DNA of 64,000 nt from Micromonospora polyrhachis (GTDB taxonomy: Bacteria; Actinomycetota; Actinomycetes; Mycobacteriales; Micromonosporaceae), in NCBI RefSeq assembly GCF_014203835.1, contig NZ_JACHJW010000001.1, positions 2,926,501 through 2,990,500 of the forward strand. The letters are read 5' to 3'. Position numbers and translations under genes: made by a program. Shown here one piece after another: positions 25,781-33,979 of the stretch. A model generated the notes under the pieces. That model ran no database searches, was not told the DNA's origin, and saw only the letters and a program-made list of their open reading frames with translations. Every line of letters starts with the position of its first letter. Within the stretch, counting starts at the first letter, position 1.

Positions 25781-26560
25781 TCAGAGCGCCGGCTCCGCCA
25801 CGATGCTGCGCGGCTCCAGGCTCACCTTGAACCGAATGCCTCCGATCGCGGTGACGTTGTCCGTCTCGGCGTTCTTCTCCGCCCACTCGTACGCCTGCTT
25901 GCGCAGCTCCGCGTTGTCGCGCAGCAGTGCGTCGGCCATGGTGGCGAAGAGCGAGGTGCAGGCCTTGGAACCCGGTTTGAACTCGCAGTCCGCCCGGACG
26001 TACCGCACATGCGTTTCGTCGTCGAACTCGATGTCGACGGTCAGGTCCCATTTCAGGTCGCCCGGGGCCATGCACTCCAGGCGCTGCGACGCTTCGCTGA
26101 TGGTCCGGGACGGCTCGTCGGGGGGCGAGCAGTTGTAGGAGTTGGCCTTCTTCATCCAGTCTTCGACGACGGTCGCGACCTTGACTCCGGGCAGGTAGCG
26201 ACGGTCCCCGGTGGGAAAGTCGGCGTCCACCGAGGGCAGTGCGGTCAGCTCCTCGGGGTTGGTGGTCATCGTACCGGTGACCCAGCCGGCACCCCCACCG
26301 ACCAGCCCACACAGCCCCAGGGAGACGACCACGGCCAGCACCAGGAGCACCTTGCCCGGCCCCGAGGAACGCTTGGGAACCATCGGCGGCTGGCCGTACC
26401 CCGGCGGCGCGCCGGGCGGCGGAGGTAACGGTGCCGGAGCAGTCATCGGCTGCGCTCCCGAGGGCGGACCGACCGGCGGCGGTACCGGCTGGCCCGGAGG
26501 CGTCCACTGGCCGCCCCACTGGGGGCCACCGCTCGCGGGGGGTTGATGTGGCGTGCTCAC
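25781..26560 (-). CDS. Membrane-anchored exported protein with Pro-rich head
   Basis: The start is the GTG overlapping the preceding stop (GTGA) with GAGGCAAGG upstream, giving 259 residues. Residues 1-65 are Pro/Gly-rich and cytoplasmic. One membrane helix follows at about 70-92 (LLVLAVVVSLGLCGLVGGG), then an outside domain of about 165 residues with three cysteines (SYNCSPP, RLECMAP, ADCEFKPGSKAC). The layout is the same as in the protein encoded directly upstream, but the outer domains differ. Neither is recognised. It is the last gene of a three-gene operon headed by a metalloprotease-like lipoprotein. Confidence 0.7.
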   Translation of the reverse strand: MSTPHQPPASGGPQWGGQWTPPGQPVPPPVGPPSGAQPMTAPAPLPPPPGAPPGYGQPPMVPKRSSGPGKVLLVLAVVVSLGLCGLVGGGAGWVTGTMTTNPEELTALPSVDADFPTGDRRYLPGVKVATVVEDWMKKANSYNCSPPDEPSRTISEASQRLECMAPGDLKWDLTVDIEFDDETHVRYVRADCEFKPGSKACTSLFATMADALLRDNAELRKQAYEWAEKNAETDNVTAIGGIRFKVSLEPRSIVAEPAL

Positions 26561-27186
26561 CCTTGCCTCACCCATATCCGGAGCCGGAGATTCCGCTTCT
26601 GCTCAGCCGTCAACTCGCAGTTGTAACTACCGATGGTGGCCATCGACTGCTCACCGCTGTCGAACCGTTGGTTGAGCCAGCCGCGAACCTCTTCGGCCGT
26701 GGCCGGGTCGTCGCCGAACGGCAGGGAACCCATCCAAAGAAGGAACGACTTGGTCGCCGCCGGAATCGTCTCCTCCTCGTCGGAACGCACCGACGCGGAA
26801 AAGTCACTGATCAGATTCTCGTGACCGTCGATGTAGGTCTCGAACTCGGTGCCGGCGATAGTGAGCCGGCACCTCCAGGTTCCGTCCTGTTCCTCACACG
26901 TGAAGCCCTTCGCCTTGAGCGCGTCGATCAACGTGCTCGGGCGGAGTGGAATGCACCGGATGCTGCCACATCGGGCGGTGTATTCCCCCAACTCGGCGTT
27001 ACGCGCCAAGGCGTACGTGCCGGCGCCGGCACCGAGCAGCGAGACCAGGCCGACCAGGGCGGCAATGAGAAACAGGCGCCCCCAGGCACCCCGTCGCTCA
27101 CCCTTCGGTCCCGCAACAGGCGGACCGGGATGACCGGGCGGCGGGACAGGCGGTCCGGATGGTGGGTTTGGTGGAGTCACCGACAC
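26557..27186 (-). CDS. Membrane-anchored exported protein, 209 residues
   Basis: I choose GTG 27186, nine bases after GGAG and a few bases beyond the stop of the upstream gene; an ATG at 27201 lacks a ribosome site. The order is a Pro-rich head (1-45), one membrane helix (about 47-70, LFLIAALVGLVSLLGAGAG), then an outer domain with five cysteines (CGSIRC, FTCEEQDGTWRC, YNCEL). Disulfides are likely. No known family is apparent. The stop overlaps the downstream start, so this and the next protein are probably made in equal amounts and may form a complex; that is inference. Confidence 0.7.
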   Translation of the reverse strand: MSVTPPNPPSGPPVPPPGHPGPPVAGPKGERRGAWGRLFLIAALVGLVSLLGAGAGTYALARNAELGEYTARCGSIRCIPLRPSTLIDALKAKGFTCEEQDGTWRCRLTIAGTEFETYIDGHENLISDFSASVRSDEEETIPAATKSFLLWMGSLPFGDDPATAEEVRGWLNQRFDSGEQSMATIGSYNCELTAEQKRNLRLRIWVRQG

Positions 27187-27190
27187 CGGG

Positions 27191-28552
27191 TCACGCTCCA
27201 TTCCGTACGAAGCTTGCCCACTGCTGGGTGAAGGCACTGCTCGTCATGCCGAGCACCCGCTTGCAGATGGCGTTGAAGATCGGCGTTTCGGCCACCGGCG
27301 TACCCTCGGTGTCGTTGTACTTGATCACGCTGGCATAGAACTCGACCGCGGCACTACGGCCCTTCTTCCGCTCGATGAAGTAGAAGACCGTCGAGGCCAA
27401 CGCGTAGTTGAAGGTCATGGCATCGCCGTAGAAGTCCTGCGAGGTGGGCAGCCTGCCCTTGAAGGCACCGGAGGCCAACTGACTCGCGATGTAGCCGCGC
27501 TCGTTGATCTGCTCCGTCCAGCGGGCATAGCCCTCGACGGCCCAGGTCGGCGCACCCAACACCCAGCCACCCGGACTGAGGGTGGTCAGCCGCGCACCGA
27601 CACTGTGCGCCAGCTCGTGCCGGATCACCCGGCGGGGGTCGTCGTCGAACCTGGCGATGGTCTTGAGGTTGACCAGGACCCGGGAGCCGACATACTGATC
27701 TCTGTAGATGTCTCCGTTCTGGCGCACACCGTACTGCGGGATCTGGAACCCCTCGATGGTGGGCTTGTAGTTGCCGGCCAGCCCGACACTGAACGAATTC
27801 TTGAAGTTTTCCTCGTCCCTGGTGAAGAACAGCACGTAACCAGGGAAGCGGAGGCGGTCACCCCAGAGCGACTCGACAGTACGGACCTCGCTCCGGGTGG
27901 CATCGGCGAAACGCTGTAGGTCGGAGACGCTGGCATCGCCGACCAGGGTGACGTTGTCCACGTGCTGGACGGTCAACGGGGTGTGCAACCAGGGCGCGTC
28001 GGCTTCCAGGGCGTTGAACGCGTTCAGCTCCTTGGCGTTCGCCCGGGTGATCGGAAGGATCTCGGTAATCACCAGACGACCATCCCGGCGCACCACCGAA
28101 TAGCGGTAGCTGGCCGCCGGGGCCACCCCGCCGGGTCCGTCATCCGCCGTGAGCTGCACCACCTCGTGCACCGGCATGAACCGGTACACCTCACCCTCCG
28201 ACCGGACATTGGTCTGGCCAGCGATGTAACGAAAGGTGGTCAGCTTGAACTTGCGCAGGTTTTCGAGGAGAAGCTTCTGCTGCTTGACCAGTTTGTCGTC
28301 GGACTGGTTCAGATCCGCCAGGAACGCCGCCTCGTCACCCTTCTGCAGCGCCTCGGCCCGACGGTTGAGTAGGGACTGCAGGCCCGCGGCGGTGGGCTCA
28401 CCGGTGGACTGGCTGCCCTGGTCCTGGAGCTTCGGCCGCTCCGACTTTCCACAGCCGGCAACGGTGGCGGCGAGACCCGTGGTAAGCAGCACCGAGCGCC
28501 GCGACCACCCACCACAGACTCCGCCACCCTGCTGCCGCTCCCGCTGCCGCAC
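27191..28552 (-). CDS. Zinc-metalloprotease-like Tat lipoprotein
   Basis: The 453-residue protein begins with a Tat lipoprotein signal (WSRRSVLLTTGLAATVAGC, cysteine at about 34). Residues 50-200 resemble a nuclear-transport-factor-2-like fold. Residues 210-453 resemble a gluzincin-type peptidase, with HELAHS (H312, E313, H316) as metal and catalytic residues and WAVEGYARW (about 335-343) providing a likely third ligand. It would act at the outer face of the membrane. The following two genes overlap or nearly touch it and encode anchored proteins with disulfide-rich outer domains, which are candidate partners or substrates. The GTG start has GAGGGCGGCAC upstream. Confidence 0.82.
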   Translation of the reverse strand: MRQRERQQGGGVCGGWSRRSVLLTTGLAATVAGCGKSERPKLQDQGSQSTGEPTAAGLQSLLNRRAEALQKGDEAAFLADLNQSDDKLVKQQKLLLENLRKFKLTTFRYIAGQTNVRSEGEVYRFMPVHEVVQLTADDGPGGVAPAASYRYSVVRRDGRLVITEILPITRANAKELNAFNALEADAPWLHTPLTVQHVDNVTLVGDASVSDLQRFADATRSEVRTVESLWGDRLRFPGYVLFFTRDEENFKNSFSVGLAGNYKPTIEGFQIPQYGVRQNGDIYRDQYVGSRVLVNLKTIARFDDDPRRVIRHELAHSVGARLTTLSPGGWVLGAPTWAVEGYARWTEQINERGYIASQLASGAFKGRLPTSQDFYGDAMTFNYALASTVFYFIERKKGRSAAVEFYASVIKYNDTEGTPVAETPIFNAICKRVLGMTSSAFTQQWASFVRNGA

Positions 28553-28690
28553 GTGCCGCCCTCTTCCCTCGGTCCGAACGAACGCCCCATGAGCTGATCC
28601 AGGTCATGCCATACGTAGGGCGGTAGAACGCACCAAAGCTAGGCGGATCTTCGCGGAGTGTCGTCCCGCGGCAGGTGTGTCTTCAATGGA

Positions 28691-28735
28691 CAACCAACGC
28701 GGTAGCAGCTCGGACGTCTACAACCTACGCGGTAG
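28691..28735. promoter_or_regulatory. Two direct repeats, candidate operator for the response regulator
   Basis: CAACC(A/T)ACGCGGTAG occurs at 28691-28705 and 28721-28735, exactly 30 bases apart, about three helical turns on one DNA face. The same GCGGTAG half occurs once more at 28620-28626. All lie in the 274-base gap between the metalloprotease-like gene and the response regulator at 28827. Regulation of either gene by the regulator is inference from spacing and position. Confidence 0.5.
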
Positions 28736-28826
28736 GCCAGCGTACTCCCGCCACTGCCACAGTCATAGGCTTCCCTGGCATTCGTCAGGGCGCACCGCAT
28801 CGAACCGGTAGAAGGACAGGACACCC

Positions 28827-29546
28827 ATGCCCAAAACCAGTCGGTCGGTGAAGGTGCTCGTCGTCGACGACCAGATACTGATCCGGGCCGGCCTGGTCGC
28901 CCTGCTCCAAGCCGCACCGGGTATCACCGTGGTCGGCGAGGCCGCCGACGGAGACGAAGCGGTGATGAAGGCCGCCGCGACACGGCCGCAGGTGATCCTG
29001 ATGGACATCCGCATGCCCGGCACCGGAGGCATCGCCGCCACCCGGGAAATCCTCGCCGCCGCCGACGACGAACCACCCCGCATCCTCGTGCTGACCACCT
29101 TCGACCTCGACGAGTACGTCTACGACGCGCTCCGGGCCGGTGCCAGCGGCTTCCTCCTCAAGGACACCCCTCCCGACCGCCTGCTCGCCGCGATCGCGGC
29201 CGTGGCCGGCGGCGACATGCTCTTCACCCCCAGCGTCGTCCAGCGACTGGTGGAGGCATTCGCTGGTCGTACCGCGCCGGAGCCGAGGGAGCTGCCCACA
29301 CTCGACGTACTCACCGCCCGGGAGCGGGAGGTGCTGAAGCTGGTCGGCAAAGGCCTGGCCAACGCGGAGATCGCTGAGCAGTTGGTGATCGCCGAGGCGA
29401 CCGTGAAGACCCATCTGAACCGGACCATGGCCAAGCTCGACCTGAACAGCCGGGCGCAGGCGGTCGTCCTGGCGTACGAGTCCGGCCTGGTCCAGCCCGG
29501 CGCAGGTGCGCCGGGTCCGCTCAATCGGCCCGGCCAGGGCCAGTAG
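28827..29546 (+). CDS. NarL/LuxR-family response regulator
   Basis: The 239-residue regulator has a receiver domain (residues 8-125) with the acidic pair at 14-15, phospho-acceptor Asp60 in ILMDIRMPG, Thr in LVLTTFD and Lys in LLKDTPP. A LuxR-type DNA-binding domain follows at about 165-225 (LTAREREVLKLVGKGLANAE, EATVKTHLNRTMAKL). It is encoded convergently with its likely partner kinase, and the 3' ends overlap by 26 bases. The C-terminus after 225 is Gly/Pro-rich. Its targets are unknown; the repeats upstream of its start suggest autoregulation. Confidence 0.93.
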   Translation: MPKTSRSVKVLVVDDQILIRAGLVALLQAAPGITVVGEAADGDEAVMKAAATRPQVILMDIRMPGTGGIAATREILAAADDEPPRILVLTTFDLDEYVYDALRAGASGFLLKDTPPDRLLAAIAAVAGGDMLFTPSVVQRLVEAFAGRTAPEPRELPTLDVLTAREREVLKLVGKGLANAEIAEQLVIAEATVKTHLNRTMAKLDLNSRAQAVVLAYESGLVQPGAGAPGPLNRPGQGQ

Positions 29547-30822
29547 GAGTCGACCGGGCGACATCCGTGTTCGCCGGGACGTCCATGTTCGCCACGACGT
29601 CCACGTCCTCCACGACGCCTGTGTCCGCCGGGATGGCCGGAATGGCCGGGACCGGCAGGGTAAGCGTGACGAGGAAACCACCTGCCGGTCCGGGACCGGC
29701 CTGCAGGCTCCCGCCATAGAGCGCGGCTCGCTCCCCCATGCCGACGAGACCGTGACCGGTCACCGGCCCAGGGGTGGCACCCGGACCATCGTCGGAGACC
29801 TGCATGGTCAGCTGTCCCGGCTCGCCGTAGTCGAGTCGCACCACCGCCTGGGCACCACCGGCGTGCTTGAGGACGTTGGTCAGGGACTCCTGGACGATGC
29901 GGTAGGCGCACAGATCGGCCCCCGACGGCAGCGGGGCGGCCGTACCGACGACCACCACCCGTACCGGAACACCGGCACTCCGCACCCGCTCGACGAGTTC
30001 GTCGAGCCGGGCCAGCCCCGGTGCCGGGGCATGGCTCCGGCCCTCGCCATGCCGATCGGTCTCCGGGACTCGGAGCAGAGCGAGCATCCGGCGCATCTCC
30101 TCCAACGCCTCGTGGCTCGTGTCGACGATGGTGTCCAGCGCCCGGCCGGTGGTCGCCAAGTCACTGGAGAGTACGTACCGGGCCAGGTTGGCCTGCACCG
30201 AGACGACAGACACATGGTGGGCGACCACGTCGTGCAACTCCCGGGCGATCCGCACCCGTTCCGCCACGACCGCACGGTGCGCCCGGTCCTCCCGTTCCCG
30301 GCGGAGTTGCTCGGTCAGGTCGAGAAGGCGTTGGTTGCGATCGGCCAGTCGCCTGGCCCCGGTACCGAACAACCACGCCACCGCGGTCGACACCAGCGCC
30401 TGGGCGAGCGACGACCACACCGTGTACGACCCGATCGCCATGCCGCTGGAGAAGAGCACCCCGGCCGTCACCGCCACCCCGACCAGGGTCATCCGGGTCG
30501 AGCGCATCGCGGCCACCGTATACAGCGCCAGCAGCGGTCCGTAGACGTTGTAGCTGGGTACGTAACCGAGGCTGAAGAACCAGGTCACCGCAGCGCAGGA
30601 GGTCAGCAGTACGAGCATCGGGGCTCGGCGACGCAGCGCGAGCGGAAGGTTGGCCAGACAGGTCAGTGCCAGAGCCACCGTGTCGAACTCGCGGAACCCC
30701 GGCGTGTGGTAGTCCCGGCCCAACCAGGATGTCACCACGATTATCCCCGTGGCGATCGCCCCGTCGACGAGTATCGAGGGCACATCGGACAGCCGCTGCC
30801 GCAGTTGGTCCCAGGTCAGCAC
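29521..30822 (-). CDS. Sensor histidine kinase (HisKA_3 type)
   Basis: The 433-residue protein has five or six membrane segments in residues 15-150 with almost no extracellular domain, so it may sense a membrane-embedded signal. A dimerisation/phosphoacceptor helix contains His197 in RIARELHDVVAHH. The ATPase domain includes ESLTNVLKHA (N box), DDGPGATPGPVTGHGLVGM (G1/G2), and GGFLVTLTLPV. After 400 the chain is a low-complexity repeat of Asp/Val/Ala/Asn. It is the cognate partner of the convergent response regulator by arrangement and family. The 26-base overlap of the two coding ends is unusual for a pair that must be co-expressed. Confidence 0.93.
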   Translation of the reverse strand: MLTWDQLRQRLSDVPSILVDGAIATGIIVVTSWLGRDYHTPGFREFDTVALALTCLANLPLALRRRAPMLVLLTSCAAVTWFFSLGYVPSYNVYGPLLALYTVAAMRSTRMTLVGVAVTAGVLFSSGMAIGSYTVWSSLAQALVSTAVAWLFGTGARRLADRNQRLLDLTEQLRREREDRAHRAVVAERVRIARELHDVVAHHVSVVSVQANLARYVLSSDLATTGRALDTIVDTSHEALEEMRRMLALLRVPETDRHGEGRSHAPAPGLARLDELVERVRSAGVPVRVVVVGTAAPLPSGADLCAYRIVQESLTNVLKHAGGAQAVVRLDYGEPGQLTMQVSDDGPGATPGPVTGHGLVGMGERAALYGGSLQAGPGPAGGFLVTLTLPVPAIPAIPADTGVVEDVDVVANMDVPANTDVARSTPTGPGRAD

Positions 30823-30956
30823 CCACCGATCCTAGTCAGCACGACCCTCGTGGTAGCGGGCTACAACATCGGCGGTATTGACCGGTATCGCCGGACTCTG
30901 GTTACCTCCCTTGCATCGGGCGCAGCCGGTGCCCGTGACCATCGAACGGGGGCGCG

Positions 30957-32111
30957 ATGAGACGTACGGTGAGGTTCGGCCTGGCCGGCCTGCTCGCGGC
31001 GGCGGTGGTGACCGGGCTGCTCGCGGGAGCGCCGGTCGCCGCCCAGGCGGCAACGCCGGTAACCGGGGCGGTGTTCAACAATCCGAAGGGGACGACGGCG
31101 CAGAAGTACGCCATCGTCAACCGGATCCGGGAGCTGATCCAGGGCTCGCCCAGCGGCTCGACCATCCGGGTCGCGATCTACAACACCACCGATCAGAACA
31201 TCACCGCCGACCTGGTCGCGGCCCTGGACCGGGGAGTCAACGTACGGGTGGTCGTCGATGCGGACCGGGCCGACGAGACGGCCGCTGCCACCCTGATCTC
31301 GGAGTTGGGCACCAACCGGGCCAACCCGTCCTGGGTGGTGGTCTGTACTGCGGGCCGGGCGTGCATCGGCAACCTCAATACGCCGATCATGCACAACAAG
31401 TTCTTTCTCTTCTCCAGCACGCTGGGCGCCTCGAACGTGCTGGTGCAGTCGTCGGCCAACCTGAACTGGTCCAACAGCGAGCGCTACTGGAACAACGCGG
31501 TGCAGCTCGTCGGCCACAACGAGATCTACAACAGCTACGTCAGCTACCACACCGATCTCGCGGCCAAGGTGAAGAACAACGACTACTACCGGACGAAGTC
31601 GGTCGGGTCGGTGAAGTCGTACTTCTTCCCCCGCGCCGGGTCGGGTGCCAGCAGCGACACCATCGCCAACGCGCTCAGCGAGAACGTCACCTGTACCGGC
31701 AACACCAACACCGGTACGGGCACCGGCCGGACCATGATCCGGATCGCCATGTGGTCGATCACCCGGGTTGAGGTCGCCAACGTGCTTCGCGCCCTGGCCA
31801 ACCAGAAGTGCTGGGTGGACATCGTCTACGCCGAGTCGACGCCGGAGGTGCTGGCGGCGCTACGCCATGACCGGATCATGGTCTACAAGCTCAACAACGC
31901 CGACGGTTACCTGGTGCACTCCAAGTACATGGCGATCGAGGGCACCTACGCCGGGGTCAGGGACACCAAGCTCGTCTTCACCGGCAGCCACAACTGGAGC
32001 TACTCGGCGCTGCGGGAGAACGACGAGGCGCTGCTGCGGATCACCTCGAACTCGATCCACGACGCGTACCGGTCGAACTTCTGGTCGCTGCGTACCGCCG
32101 CTGGGGGCTGA
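30957..32111 (+). CDS. Secreted phospholipase D-like protein with two HKD motifs
   Basis: The 384-residue product has a Sec signal peptide (residues 1-32, ending AAQAAT). It has two HKD motifs: HNKFFLFS (H146, K148) and HSKYMAIEG (H321, K323). The two halves form the bilobed active site of the PLD superfamily, which includes phosphodiesterases for phospholipids and nucleic acids. The second positions of the motifs lack the classical Asp, so substrate type is uncertain. Cysteines near 130, 136, 246 and 285 could form disulfides, as expected outside the cell. It is monocistronic and followed by a hairpin. Confidence 0.88.
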   Translation: MRRTVRFGLAGLLAAAVVTGLLAGAPVAAQAATPVTGAVFNNPKGTTAQKYAIVNRIRELIQGSPSGSTIRVAIYNTTDQNITADLVAALDRGVNVRVVVDADRADETAAATLISELGTNRANPSWVVVCTAGRACIGNLNTPIMHNKFFLFSSTLGASNVLVQSSANLNWSNSERYWNNAVQLVGHNEIYNSYVSYHTDLAAKVKNNDYYRTKSVGSVKSYFFPRAGSGASSDTIANALSENVTCTGNTNTGTGTGRTMIRIAMWSITRVEVANVLRALANQKCWVDIVYAESTPEVLAALRHDRIMVYKLNNADGYLVHSKYMAIEGTYAGVRDTKLVFTGSHNWSYSALRENDEALLRITSNSIHDAYRSNFWSLRTAAGG

Positions 32112-32137
32112 TCACCGCCGGTTGGCTACCGACCAGG

Positions 32138-32172
32138 GCGGGTGCGCGGGCCTCGGGGGGCCGCGCACCCGC
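32138..32172. terminator. Hairpin terminator after the phospholipase D-like gene
   Basis: Perfect 12-base arms at 32138-32149 and 32161-32172 around an 11-base G-rich loop, 26 bases after the stop codon. Confidence 0.75.
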
Positions 32173-32234
32173 CCTTCCGCTTCGCCCGCTGCCGGCACCC
32201 CGCCAGCGGGAGGGGGCAAGTTACCGGACGCGGT

Positions 32235-32314
32235 TTCCTGTCCCTACGGTCGGACGTCGGTCACGGTGGTCGAGTTCCTGTCCCTACGGTCGGACGTCGG
32301 TCACGGTGGTCGAG
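32235..32314. repeat. Exact 40-base tandem duplication across a stop codon
   Basis: Bases 32235-32274 are repeated without change at 32275-32314. Read on the minus strand, the first copy met carries the last codons and the TAG stop of the LysM-TM gene (stop at 32284-32286). The second copy repeats those codons and the stop downstream. The gene product is therefore unaffected. Exact identity implies a recent event. Confidence 0.9.
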
Positions 32315-33642
32315 TGGACCGTGACACCGAGCGTGCCCGTCTCCACGCGGCCCTGCTCGTCCACGGTGAACCGCCACTGGTCGTGCGGGCTCTCCCCGAG
32401 GGCCACCACCGCCCAGGGGTTCTGCGGTCGCGAGACCAGGGCGGCCACCTGGGCGGCCTCCTGCTCGGTCGGGGTGTCGGCGAGGATCAGCACGCCCGGC
32501 CCGAACCAGTCGGCCAGGTGCCCCTGACCGTCGATCTCGATAAGCGCCTCGCTGGTGCTGCCGACCGAGACGAGCCGAGCATCCATGTCCGCGTCCACCA
32601 CCACCTCGCCGAGCCCACTGACCACCACTTGGACCTCCTCCGACCAGGGACTGACGACGAGTTGGTTCGCCCAGGCCAGGGCCAGTTCCTGAGCGGTCGT
32701 CTGGTGCCCGCCGACGCTGATCAGCCCGCTGGCCGCCCCAAGCTCGACCAGCTCCTCGTGGCCATCCCAGGTGCCGAGGGTGACCAGGCGCGGACAGGGT
32801 ACGTCGATGTCCCACCTGGTGGGTCGGTCCCGAATCACCCCGAGCGGCGCGTGCCAGGTCCGGCCGGACCTATCGGCCGTCCACGGCGCGACAGCCTGCT
32901 CATCGGGGCTGGACAGCCGAAGGGTGACCAGTTCGTCGTCGAGGCTGATCCCCTGGATGCGGGGAACTCCCTGACCGGCGGCCGCGCACTCGGTCCCCAA
33001 CACCCGCAGTGTCTGGTCGATCATGGCGGCAACCGTGGTACCGAGGAGCCGGGGACCGCCTGGGGCCGCGTTCCTACGGGGCCGTCGCGGCCGACCCTGG
33101 CCACCGTTGCTCCCGGATCTGCGCCACCACCACCAGACGCCGGCAGCCACCACAAGCAGCAAGGCCAGCACGATGGCCAGCGCGATCCACACGATGGAAA
33201 GCTTGCCGTCTCCCTGGGCTGCGGATACGGTTCGCGCCACAGCCGGATCGACCGAGGGCAGGGGCGTGGTCGGCGGCGGAGTCCCCTTTCCTTCCGGCAA
33301 CCGACCGTACTGCACGCCATCGCCTACCGCGTCCCATGGCAGGATCAGGTGCCAACCGACTCGTAGCCGGGTGGGCTCGGTGAGCGCGCCGCCGTCCGGC
33401 TGCACCCGGCCCGCGTTGAGGTGGTAGAGCTCGTCAGCACGCGACTCGTCGCCGAGGATCCGACCGGCAATGCTGGCCAGCGTCTCGCCGCCCCCCGAAC
33501 CGGACACGGTGTAGTACTTGACGGAGCGCGTATCGGATGGTGTCTGCCCGGCCGAGATTCCCGGTAGCGGGATCTGGAGTCCGAGGATGGCCAACATCAG
33601 GGCCATGGCCAACAGGGGCAGTCTTCGCCGCGTCGTAGGCAC
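32284..33642 (-). CDS. LysM-like (KYYxV) domain membrane protein
   Basis: The start is the GTG after GAGGAGG, giving 452 residues; the frame is open further but without a ribosome site. A signal segment (9-32) is followed by a LysM-like module (about 41-116) with VKYYTVSG, IAGRILGD, YHLNAGRVQPDG and GWHLILPWDAVG. One membrane helix follows at about 150-175 (WIALAIVLALLLVVAAGVWWWW), then about 270 cytoplasmic residues of unknown fold (LISVGGHQTTAQELALAWAN; VVVSGLGEVVVDADMDARL). The outer part probably binds cell wall. The module is shared with three other proteins in this window (starts 54282, 56361, 60711). The inner part may report envelope state or bind a partner; the role is not known. Confidence 0.8.
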   Translation of the reverse strand: MPTTRRRLPLLAMALMLAILGLQIPLPGISAGQTPSDTRSVKYYTVSGSGGGETLASIAGRILGDESRADELYHLNAGRVQPDGGALTEPTRLRVGWHLILPWDAVGDGVQYGRLPEGKGTPPPTTPLPSVDPAVARTVSAAQGDGKLSIVWIALAIVLALLLVVAAGVWWWWRRSGSNGGQGRPRRPRRNAAPGGPRLLGTTVAAMIDQTLRVLGTECAAAGQGVPRIQGISLDDELVTLRLSSPDEQAVAPWTADRSGRTWHAPLGVIRDRPTRWDIDVPCPRLVTLGTWDGHEELVELGAASGLISVGGHQTTAQELALAWANQLVVSPWSEEVQVVVSGLGEVVVDADMDARLVSVGSTSEALIEIDGQGHLADWFGPGVLILADTPTEQEAAQVAALVSRPQNPWAVVALGESPHDQWRFTVDEQGRVETGTLGVTVHSTTVTDVRP

Positions 33643-33979
33643 GACATCCTCCTCAGCCGAGCACCCGACGCTCGGGGTATGACCGACAGCAGCCGATGGC
33701 CTGATCCCCGAACCGCTCACACTGGTCGGAATTGTCAAGGACCCGATTCCGCGCCGCGCAACTCTAGCGGAGCATCGCCCGAGCCGGACTACTCGGGTTT
33801 ACCCCGCCGACAGTGCCTCCGGATCACCGTAGCCTGGGCAATCAGGAGTGGGTCGCCCGTTATCCTCCCACTGGCACAGGATCCGATGCGGTCGCATGTC
33901 GTGTCCGATCTGGCGACACCATCCCCATATGGTCCGGGCCGCTGTGCGGACAGCAAGGACGACCGAAGGGGTGCCACCG
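33643..33979. promoter_or_regulatory. Divergent intergenic region, possible promoter for the LysM-like gene
   Basis: About 340 bases separate the LysM-like gene (minus) and the transglycosylase/lectin gene (plus). On the minus strand TTGACA lies at 33737-33732, a perfect -35 box, but the bases 17 further on (CGGTTC) match a -10 box poorly. No gene is visible in the stretch. Confidence 0.3.
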
